This document shows, in pieces, positions 1 to 5,982 of a stretch of DNA of 10,834 nt. Below the pieces are notes generated by a model. That model had not been told where the DNA came from and did no database searches. It was given only the letters and a program-made list of their open reading frames with translations. The stretch is from a bacterium (lineage in GTDB: Bacteria > Patescibacteriota > Patescibacteriia > 2-12-FULL-60-25): assembly GCA_024654265.1 (NCBI GenBank), contig JANLIO010000025.1, forward strand, positions 1-10,834, in the 5' to 3' direction. Numbering within the stretch: the first letter of the stretch is position 1; each line of letters starts with the position of its first letter. Both the position numbers and the translations under genes were made by a program.

Positions 1-25
1 AGCTCGGTTTCACATGAATAAAAAG

Positions 26-42
26 GCAAAGCTTAGCTTTGC
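26..42. repeat. 17-nt near-perfect palindrome upstream of infC
   Basis: GCAAAGCT and AGCTTTGC are exact reverse complements around one central T, giving a 7- to 8-bp stem. No T run follows on the plus strand, so it does not look like a plus-strand terminator. It may be part of the infC leader or the end of an upstream unit outside the window. Function is unknown. Confidence 0.45.
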
Positions 43-82
43 AGTTCATTTGGAAACGAGAATACGATTGAACGCGAGGTGC

Positions 83-134
83 TCGAGCTCAGCTCGACAC
101 GTCGAGCTCAGCTCGACACGTCAAGCTCAGCTCA
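83..134. repeat. 19-bp tandem repeat, 2.7 copies, self-complementary
   Basis: The unit TCGAGCTCAGCTCGACACG occurs exactly at 83-101 and 102-120, with a partial, slightly diverged copy at 121-134 (TCAAGCTCAGCTCA). Each unit is itself an odd palindrome (CGAGCT-C-AGCTCG). Copies one and two also pair with each other: 91-98 with 101-108 across a 2-nt loop, extended by 83-89 with 110-116 after a single C-C mismatch. This gives a 15-bp stem over 83-116. It lies about 40 nt before infC and could be a leader RNA structure or a protein-binding array. Confidence 0.8.
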
Positions 135-140
135 AAAAAT

Positions 141-160
141 AAATAGTCGGTAGACTATTT
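141..160 (+). promoter_or_regulatory. Hairpin immediately upstream of the infC start
   Basis: AAATAGTC (141-148) and GACTATTT (153-160) are perfect reverse complements around a GGTA loop, ending 13 nt before the infC ATG. A stem this close to the start could affect ribosome access, as known for leader control of IF-3/L20 operons in other bacteria, though by unrelated structures. The stem is AT-rich. On the minus strand it is followed by a short T run, so a weak minus-strand terminator is an alternative. Confidence 0.4.
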
Positions 161-173
161 ACATCCAAAAGAA

Positions 174-728
174 ATGAGAATCCATTATCGACGACGAAAT
201 AAGCCAGTAGTGCAGGGGCTCGTGTATCGCGCAAACCAGCGCATCCGAGTACCCGAAGTTCGCGTGATCGATGACGAAGGCGAAATGCTTGGTGTCATGA
301 CCACGGAAAAAGCACTACACATTGCGAAGGAGCGTGAACTTGATTTGATCGAAGTTTCGCCAAAGGCAAATCCGCCTGTATGTCGCATCATGGATTACGG
401 CGCATTCAAATATCAAAAGGATAAGGAAATGCGTAGCCAAAAGGCAAACGCGAAGAAAGTTGAAGTAAAAGGGATCCGGCTTTCCGTGAAAATGGGTGAA
501 CACGATCGCAATGTTCGTCTCCAAAAAGCCCTTAGCTTCCTAAAAGCTGGTCAAAAACTCAAAATAGAGTTAATGCTCCGAGGACGGGAGAAAGCACATG
601 GAGACTTGGCAATTCAACGTATTCGTGATTTCATTGCAGAACTTGAAGCTCAAAATCCACTTTCCATTGAGCAGGAGGTCAAACGTCAGGCCGGAAATGT
701 TTCGGCAATTGTCGCTTCAAAAGGGTAA
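174..728 (+). CDS. infC: Translation initiation factor IF-3
   Basis: IF-3 binds the 30S ribosomal subunit in the cytoplasm, prevents premature joining of 50S and checks the fidelity of initiator tRNA and start-codon choice. The 184-residue protein has the usual two-domain layout. The N-domain (about residues 20-88) carries IRVPEVRVIDDEGEMLG and the strongly conserved PPVCRIMDYGAFKYQK. After a lysine-rich linker, the C-domain (about 95-184) carries IRLSVKMGEHD and LRGREKAHGDLA. The first about 20 residues are a basic tail. The start is ATG, not the rare AUU used for self-regulation in E. coli infC, and no Shine-Dalgarno sequence precedes it. It heads the classic infC-rpmI-rplT operon; the repeat-rich leader upstream is the likely place for control. 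Identification is secure; the exact start is a little less so because there is no ribosome binding site. Confidence 0.97.
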   Translation: MRIHYRRRNKPVVQGLVYRANQRIRVPEVRVIDDEGEMLGVMTTEKALHIAKERELDLIEVSPKANPPVCRIMDYGAFKYQKDKEMRSQKANAKKVEVKGIRLSVKMGEHDRNVRLQKALSFLKAGQKLKIELMLRGREKAHGDLAIQRIRDFIAELEAQNPLSIEQEVKRQAGNVSAIVASKG

Positions 729-747
729 TAATTGAAAAACGTGAAGT

Positions 748-948
748 ATGAAAACCAAATCGCGCAAAACAATCGTCAAACGAATTAAGATGACCAAAAC
801 GGGAAAACTCCTGAAACGCTATGGCGGACAGGATCATTTTAATGCACGCGAATCCGGCAACACCACGCGCAAGAAGCGTCGTGACAAAACCGTTTCCAAA
901 GCATTTGCACGAAACATCAAAATGTTAATGAGCGGATATAAATCGTAA
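748..948 (+). CDS. rpmI: 50S ribosomal protein L35
   Basis: L35 (bL35) is a small, very basic protein of the large ribosomal subunit. The 66 residues start with MKTKSRKTIVKRIKMTKTGK, the typical opening of the family, followed by the basic middle (RKKRRDKTVSKAFARNIKMLM). Length matches the family. It lies 19 nt after the infC stop and 32 nt before rplT, the conserved order found across bacteria, and is surely co-transcribed with both. The start is ATG with no convincing Shine-Dalgarno sequence in the preceding gap, so reinitiation after infC is likely. Confidence 0.96.
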   Translation: MKTKSRKTIVKRIKMTKTGKLLKRYGGQDHFNARESGNTTRKKRRDKTVSKAFARNIKMLMSGYKS

Positions 949-980
949 TTTCTGATACTGGATAGAAACCAATAACTACT

Positions 981-1319
981 ATGCCTCGAGTCAAACGTGG
1001 GACGCAGCACGTAAAGCGTCGAAAGAACATTCTCGCCCGAACAAAGGGAATGATGTGGGGTCGTAAATCAAAAATACGACTCGCGCGTGTTGCTGCGCTG
1101 AAAGCCGGTGTATACGCATATCGCGATCGTCGAAACAAAAAACGATCCATGCGTCGTTTAAGCCAAGTCCAAATCAATGCCGGAGTTCGTGAACTTGGAA
1201 CAAGCTACTCGCGCTTCATCAATGCTCTCAAACTAAAAAATATTGCTCTAGACCGCAAAGTCCTCTCACAGATGGCCCAGAAATATCCAAAGGTTTTTGA
1301 AAAGATTGTGAAGGGCTAA
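981..1319 (+). CDS. rplT: 50S ribosomal protein L20
   Basis: L20 (bL20) binds 23S rRNA early in assembly of the large subunit; in several bacteria it also represses its own operon by binding the leader mRNA. The 112-residue protein begins MPRVKRG and carries the conserved AYRDRRNKKRSMRRL and SYSRFINALK segments, then the C-terminal DRKVLSQMA region. Residues 23-30 (GMMWGRKS) differ from the common GYYGARS form; I recall a WGRKSK version in Patescibacteria, which is an inference from memory. It is the last gene of the infC operon, followed by a strong intrinsic terminator at 1346-1370. The start is ATG with no Shine-Dalgarno sequence. Confidence 0.97.
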   Translation: MPRVKRGTQHVKRRKNILARTKGMMWGRKSKIRLARVAALKAGVYAYRDRRNKKRSMRRLSQVQINAGVRELGTSYSRFINALKLKNIALDRKVLSQMAQKYPKVFEKIVKG

Positions 1320-1345
1320 AAGGAAGAGAAAAAAGAGATTTTAAT

Positions 1346-1370
1346 AAAAGAGCGCTCAACGCTCTTTTTT
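1346..1370 (+). terminator. Intrinsic terminator of the infC-rpmI-rplT operon
   Basis: AAAAGAGCG (1346-1354) and CGCTCTTTT (1360-1368) form a 9-bp stem with a CTCAA loop, and the stem runs into a T tract ending at 1370. It lies 27 nt after the rplT stop. The A run on the left arm would also give some reverse-strand activity, but no minus-strand gene approaches it. Confidence 0.85.
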
Positions 1371-1378
1371 GGTATACT
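1370..1378 (+). promoter_or_regulatory. Extended -10 promoter for the 472-residue gene
   Basis: TGGTATACT matches an extended -10 element (TGn followed by a five-of-six match to TATAAT). Its first T is the last T of the operon terminator, so termination and restart are back to back. There is no good -35 box at the usual spacing, which an extended -10 can tolerate. Transcription would begin about 1385, leaving a leader of about 13 nt before the ATG at 1398. Confidence 0.5.
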
Positions 1379-1397
1379 AAATAACGAAAATATTTAT

Positions 1398-2816
1398 ATG
1401 CCAAATTTTGAAAATACAAACGTTGTTCGCGAGGTACCTCCGCCATTGCCAGCTGAGGCGGTAGCGCCAAACCCGAAGCGAAATCATCGCTCACGTCGAA
1501 ACATTCCGAAACCACTTAGCAATACTGAAAAAGCGTGGTTTGATACACCAAAGAAAAAACAGGAATCAGATGAGTTTCCTGAAAGTGAACGAGTTGAAAC
1601 AGCTGAGGCAATCATGAAGCTCAAAAAACCTCAGATGGAGGTAGGGCCGAAAGTCATACTGAGCCCCGAGGCCGCAAAAACACGCGAACAACATCAACGA
1701 GAGAAACAAGAACAAGAACGAGTTGAGAAAGTTCACGAAATCCAAACTCAACTGCGAGGAAACGGTGTTGAAAAAATTGCGCGTCGAAGTGAAAATGAAC
1801 GTTCTCTTGTAAACGACATCGTTCAAGAAATGCGTACGCACATCGATCGTGGTGATGCAACGGAATCGACATTAGGACACTATCGTCGCGAGTTAGTTGA
1901 TCTTCAATCCGCCATTGAACAACTCCAAAGTCAGGCACTCGAATCAGACCACGGAACAAAAGGAATTGCTGCGTCACATGAAATAAATGAGATCATGTCG
2001 GCAAATTTTGAAGCACTGACAAAGATTAGCTCCGCTCTTCACGCAAGTAAGCTTGAACGTGGCGCCGCCCAAAAAGAATTATCCCCATTCACAACCGTTG
2101 CCAATATTCCGGAAGGAGAAAAATCCGCAAAAATGGTTGAGGAATCAATTGAAGAGAAGTATGGCGCTGATCCCGAGGCTCTTCGCGCTGGCGGTGGTTC
2201 ATTTTTGAAGCGTACTCTTTTCAATTTTCGACACTGGCTTGCGCAAAAAACAAATCAAAAATCTGAGTACGATCACTACCGTGATGCAAAAACTCGAGAG
2301 TATGCGCAAAAGAACGTTCCTCCAGCTCCGACAACCTCACCTGAACCCGAAGAAGAAGATCTCATTCCAAAACCCCTTGAATCTCTCGTTCAAGAACTGG
2401 AAACCTCTGAACGGCTCACAAAAAAAATATCAATTGAAGACGCCCGTCAGCTCGTTCCACGCGCATCTCAACTTTGGGATTTTGTGAACAGACGAATAAA
2501 TGAAAAACCAACAGCGCTTACAGCCATTGATTCAGCCATCAGTACGTACAACCTTGAATCTGATCAAGCACCGGCAACAGCATTTGTACTTCTCGTCGGA
2601 AAATTCTTAGATCTTCGAGACAACGAAAAAGATATCGAGGGCTCACGTCGCATTTTGAAAGACATCCAACGGATAAGTTCAACGCTTGGCATTCAAGGAA
2701 GCGCGCTCCTTGAACAAGCAATCAGCCAAAGTCGATCACGTATTACAGACGCAACCAGTGGCGCGCGACGACGCGGTGCGACAACATCCGCACGGCAGGT
2801 TCGATCGAAATTCTAA
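1398..2816 (+). CDS. Unrecognised charged, helix-rich cytoplasmic protein
   Basis: I do not recognise this 472-residue protein. It has no signal peptide, membrane segment or catalytic motif I can see. Residues 1-90 are rich in Pro, Lys and Glu and look disordered (VPPPLPAEAVAPNPK). Residues about 92-225 are strongly helical and charged, with a Gln/Glu/Arg run at 97-110 typical of a coiled coil. A GGG-containing stretch follows (265-267), with a short aromatic patch (FNFRHWLAQK, 276-285). A Pro/Glu linker (307-326) leads to a second, probably folded helical region at about 327-450, with a hydrophobic segment AFVLLVGKFLDL (395-406) too polar on both sides to be a membrane span. The tail is Arg/Ser-rich and basic. 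It has its own promoter and terminator, so its place after the ribosomal operon is not proof of a ribosomal role. The disordered-coil-disordered-helix design suggests a scaffold or nucleic-acid-associated protein, but this is speculation. Confidence 0.85.
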   Translation: MPNFENTNVVREVPPPLPAEAVAPNPKRNHRSRRNIPKPLSNTEKAWFDTPKKKQESDEFPESERVETAEAIMKLKKPQMEVGPKVILSPEAAKTREQHQREKQEQERVEKVHEIQTQLRGNGVEKIARRSENERSLVNDIVQEMRTHIDRGDATESTLGHYRRELVDLQSAIEQLQSQALESDHGTKGIAASHEINEIMSANFEALTKISSALHASKLERGAAQKELSPFTTVANIPEGEKSAKMVEESIEEKYGADPEALRAGGGSFLKRTLFNFRHWLAQKTNQKSEYDHYRDAKTREYAQKNVPPAPTTSPEPEEEDLIPKPLESLVQELETSERLTKKISIEDARQLVPRASQLWDFVNRRINEKPTALTAIDSAISTYNLESDQAPATAFVLLVGKFLDLRDNEKDIEGSRRILKDIQRISSTLGIQGSALLEQAISQSRSRITDATSGARRRGATTSARQVRSKF

Positions 2817-2827
2817 TCATAAAAAAC

Positions 2828-2859
2828 AAAAAACCCGAGTCAATGACATCGGGTTTTTT
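2828..2859. terminator. Bidirectional terminator between convergent genes
   Basis: AAAAAACCCGA (2828-2838) and TCGGGTTTTTT (2849-2859) form an 11-bp stem with a 10-nt loop. The six-T tract on the right serves the 472-residue gene, whose stop is 11 nt before the stem. The six-A tract on the left reads as T on the minus strand and serves thrS, whose stop is 8 nt away. One structure thus serves both convergent units. Confidence 0.9.
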
Positions 2860-2867
2860 CAATGAAA

Positions 2868-4658
2868 TTATTTTCGTGTCCGTATTTCCTCTTGCAGTGC
2901 TTGAATCAGATCTGATTGTAACGCCATCTCCTGATCCTCTTTTCCATATCGTCGAACGGTAAGTTTGCCACCTTCCATCTCTGTATCTCCGACCACGAGC
3001 ATAACCGGAATCTTTGATTTCTCCGCATTTCGAATTTTCTTTCCAACCGAATCAGTTGCATCATCAATCGTCGTACGAAGATCTGCCGTTTGCATCTCCG
3101 CGAGAAGTGACTGTGCGAATTCGATATGTCGATCCGCAACCGGTAAAATCCGTACCTGCTCCGGTGCAAGCCAAAGCGGGAACGCTCCTGCATAGTGCTC
3201 AATGAGAATAGACAAGAATCGCTCAATCGAACCCATGATGGCCGCATGAATCATAACGACACGCTCATGCTCCCCTTGTTCATTCACGCAGTATAAATCA
3301 AAACGATCGGGCATGTTCATGTCTAATTGAATTGTTGCAACTTGCCATGTTCTGCCGATTGAATCCTTTGCAATAAAATCAATTTTCGGTCCATAGAACG
3401 CAGCCTCGCCCAATGCCTCGGTCGCTTCCGCTCCTTTTTCTTTCGCGAGATTTCGTAACGCATCCTCCGCAGACATCCATACTTCCGACGTCCCAAGATA
3501 ATTCTCGATCTTTTTCGGATCATGAAAGGACAAACGAACCTGCAAATCTCCAAATCCAACCGTTCCGTAAAACGTTTCAATAATTTCCCAAATTTTCAGC
3601 ATTTCCTCCTGTACTTGATCACGTCGACAAAACACGTGCGCATCATCTTGTGTAATACATCGAACGCGCGACAGCCCTTGGAGTTCCCCTGTTTGCTCGT
3701 CACGATACACCATGGTTGTGTTTGCATATCGCTGTGGCATTTCTCGATAGCTGTGCATCTTCCGCGCAAAAATCTGCGTATGGTGCGGACAGTTCATGGG
3801 CTTCATTGCAAAGATATGCCCTTCTCGAGTTTCAATCTTAAACAGCTCATCTTTAAACTTTTCCCAGTGTCCGCTTCGTTCGTATAAATCTTTTTTTGTA
3901 ATGTGAGGAATCTCAACGCGTTCATAACCTTTTGCCTTTCGCAAACTCCAAACATATTCATCCAGCACATTCCGAATGACGGTTCCGCGTGGAGTCCAAA
4001 GCGGAAGCCCCGGACCAACAAGGTCAGAAAAGACAAAAAGATCTAACTGGCTTCCCAGCTTTCGGTGATCACGTTTTTCAGCTTCTGCGAGCATTAAAAG
4101 ATGCTCACGTAACTCAGCATCTGTTGCAAAAGCGAAACCGTACATTCGTTGCATCTGAGGATTTTCCACCTTTCCTCGCCAATATGCACCTGAAACTTTC
4201 GTTAATTTCCACGCCCCAATCTGTGACGCTTTTTCAACATGAGGCCCACGACATAAATCCACGAACGGACCCATGCGGTATACGGACACGGTGTCCGGTT
4301 TTTCTGCATCAATATCCGCAGATTCTTCTTCAGATAATTTCGTTGTTCCTCGATTCTTCAAATCATGTAAAAGCTCCACTTTATACGTTTGCCCTAGCGA
4401 TTCAAAAAGTGAGATCGCCTCGTCAATCCCCATCTCTTCACGAACAAACTCCGGATTTTCTTTTACGATCCGCTTCACTTCGCTTGAAATCGCATCCAAA
4501 TCCTCGGTTGTCACCGGTCGACCAATATCAATATCATAATAAAATCCGTTGTCCACGACTGGGCCAACTCCGAATTTAGCGTGTGTGAACAGCCGTTGAA
4601 CTGCGGCGGCCAAAACATGTGCAGCGCTATGTCGACGTGTTTCGATAGGAAATTCCAT
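2868..4658 (-). CDS. thrS: Threonyl-tRNA synthetase lacking the TGS domain
   Basis: This class II enzyme charges tRNA-Thr with threonine and clears mischarged serine. From the chosen ATG it has 596 residues, against about 640 in E. coli, because the N-terminal TGS domain is absent and the protein opens in the editing domain. Numbered from a longer TTG start at 4694 (608 residues): editing residues H22/H26 (HSAAH) and C148/H152 (CRGPH); zinc ligands C302 (MNCPHH), H353 (QDDAHVF) and H483; motif 2 at 330-345 (YRDEQTGELQGLSRVR); motif 3 around R492 (ERFLSILIEHYAGAFP); anticodon-binding domain from about 512 with VGKKIRNAEKSKIP. After zinc ligand H483 comes Ala where E. coli has Arg (IHAAI for IHRAI). 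I chose the ATG at 4658 over the TTG because homology begins right after it; neither has a Shine-Dalgarno sequence. It lies 100 nt downstream of the baseplate J-like gene with no terminator between, so may share the dnaE transcript. Confidence 0.96.
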   Translation of the reverse strand: MEFPIETRRHSAAHVLAAAVQRLFTHAKFGVGPVVDNGFYYDIDIGRPVTTEDLDAISSEVKRIVKENPEFVREEMGIDEAISLFESLGQTYKVELLHDLKNRGTTKLSEEESADIDAEKPDTVSVYRMGPFVDLCRGPHVEKASQIGAWKLTKVSGAYWRGKVENPQMQRMYGFAFATDAELREHLLMLAEAEKRDHRKLGSQLDLFVFSDLVGPGLPLWTPRGTVIRNVLDEYVWSLRKAKGYERVEIPHITKKDLYERSGHWEKFKDELFKIETREGHIFAMKPMNCPHHTQIFARKMHSYREMPQRYANTTMVYRDEQTGELQGLSRVRCITQDDAHVFCRRDQVQEEMLKIWEIIETFYGTVGFGDLQVRLSFHDPKKIENYLGTSEVWMSAEDALRNLAKEKGAEATEALGEAAFYGPKIDFIAKDSIGRTWQVATIQLDMNMPDRFDLYCVNEQGEHERVVMIHAAIMGSIERFLSILIEHYAGAFPLWLAPEQVRILPVADRHIEFAQSLLAEMQTADLRTTIDDATDSVGKKIRNAEKSKIPVMLVVGDTEMEGGKLTVRRYGKEDQEMALQSDLIQALQEEIRTRK

Positions 4659-4758
4659 ATTTTTTGAAATAAGTATGAGAACAATTTCTCGCAAAGTCTA
4701 TAAAATCAACAGGTGCTGACTTTCTGGACTGAATACAATCTTCTCTTAAAATCCGCGT

Positions 4759-5982
4759 TTATTCAATGATGACCTCAATTCTCCCCTTTTGAGATGGAAG
4801 TCTACGAGCCCAAGATGGACGAAGTGTAATTTCGACAAACTCCGTTCCAGGAACATTTAACAGCTTTTGCTTTGCTTCTTCAACCCCCAATCCTGCAACC
4901 TCCTCGGGCAAGAGAAGTGGGCTCTGTCCGGTCAATCGAGATGACGCTTCCGCATCCACACGAATCTGGGCTTCATGAAGCGCTGTGTTCACCTCTTCTA
5001 ATTTATAGACAATGTGTTGCGAATCCAATTCAACAAGTTCGCGACCTTCAGGCATCTTATCTCGCAATTTCGCTCGAACAAACGCATCCATGTCTGCACG
5101 CTGATAAAAAACAGCTTGCACGTTTAATTTCACTTGCGCAAGAAACGCATCTGTTTCTTGTCCTGCTTTTACATTTGCCTTCTCCTCAATCGTGTCCACA
5201 ACATACACTCCCATCCAGCACGATGTTCCGGTGCATGCATCATCAAGCTGTTGATCAGAAAGACCGGCTTCAACCGCAAGCGAAGATTTTGCCTGCTGAA
5301 GAACAATCATTTCGAGCGAACGTTTTGCTTCATCAATATCTTGCTTCGTGACGGCTTTTCGATTTGATGCTTGTCCTTCAAAATCGGCAAGCGCCTCAGC
5401 CTGAATAAGTGGCTGTAAATCAATCCAAAGACCCGGAATCGTGAGCTTCGTTCCCTTTGCGATGAGATACTCACTTCCTTCTCCGTCAGAATACACTTCC
5501 ACATCAACGCTCCCCCCAAGCGGTACGGTGACCGTTCTGTTTATCCGAAACAATTTATCATCCGCTGTAAGAAGTCGCGTACTTTTAATAAGAGGCTGAT
5601 CTTTTGAATATCGATTTGTAATTCGAACACGCCCCGTCGTAGTTGTCACGATGGAAGATGTTGCGCCCTCTTTCACTGAGAATTCCTGAATTTTATCAAA
5701 CACACCCTCGACAATCCGAGCGTGAAGTTTCCCCTCTGTCGGCTGTTCCGCAAGTCCAACCGACGTCTCTAATCGCGTTGTTTCACGCTGAACCTGAACG
5801 CGAACCGTCGCGTGTGTCATTGTCATCCACACAGCGATCCCCACAACGAAGCCTGTAAACCCCAAAAAAGCAAAGGCAATATTTCGATACAGACGAGAAG
5901 ATGGAGGCGCTGACGGAAAACTCTGTCGAGATGTCGTGCGCTGGGTATGTCGATTAATCATAGAACCGTACAATGATATCAC
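4759..5982 (-). CDS. Single-pass membrane protein, 'baseplate J-like' family of Patescibacteria
   Basis: This 407-residue protein has a short, basic, Ser/Pro-rich N-terminus (1-34), one membrane segment (about 35-57, NIAFAFLGFTGFVVGIAVWM) and a large domain predicted outside the membrane. Residues 115-185 contain GRVRITNRYSKDQPLIKSTR, LFRINRTVTVPLGGSVDVEV and a GTKLTIPGL end. I recognise this block from Patescibacteria proteins usually labelled baseplate J-like; the name reflects similarity, and a phage tail role is not implied. Residues 204-235 form a charged helix. Two Cys (250 and 255, CTGTSC) could form a disulfide. The C-terminus (362-407) has GLGVEEAKQKLLNVPGTE and RPSWARRLPSQKGRIEV. 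The GTG start overlaps the dnaE stop in GTGA, implying translational coupling; an in-frame ATG at 5961 is the alternative. Likely a cell-envelope protein; its molecular job is unknown. Confidence 0.85.
   Translation of the reverse strand: MISLYGSMINRHTQRTTSRQSFPSAPPSSRLYRNIAFAFLGFTGFVVGIAVWMTMTHATVRVQVQRETTRLETSVGLAEQPTEGKLHARIVEGVFDKIQEFSVKEGATSSIVTTTTGRVRITNRYSKDQPLIKSTRLLTADDKLFRINRTVTVPLGGSVDVEVYSDGEGSEYLIAKGTKLTIPGLWIDLQPLIQAEALADFEGQASNRKAVTKQDIDEAKRSLEMIVLQQAKSSLAVEAGLSDQQLDDACTGTSCWMGVYVVDTIEEKANVKAGQETDAFLAQVKLNVQAVFYQRADMDAFVRAKLRDKMPEGRELVELDSQHIVYKLEEVNTALHEAQIRVDAEASSRLTGQSPLLLPEEVAGLGVEEAKQKLLNVPGTEFVEITLRPSWARRLPSQKGRIEVIIE

Noticed and set aside
83..134. CRISPR array from the repeated 19-bp units
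   Set aside because: The units are directly contiguous, with no spacers, and there are no cas genes in the window.
3989..4579. A 196-residue plus-strand reading frame inside thrS
   Set aside because: It lies fully antisense to well-conserved ThrRS motifs and shows no family signature.
4659..4758. Promoter or T-box riboswitch upstream of thrS
   Set aside because: No TTGACA-like box pairs with a -10 at good spacing, and there is no T-box consensus or terminator; the gap is too short.
5979..5982. UGA recoded as glycine, as in some Patescibacteria lineages
   Set aside because: dnaE ends at this TGA with full family length and the next gene starts on it; the other genes have no internal TGA.
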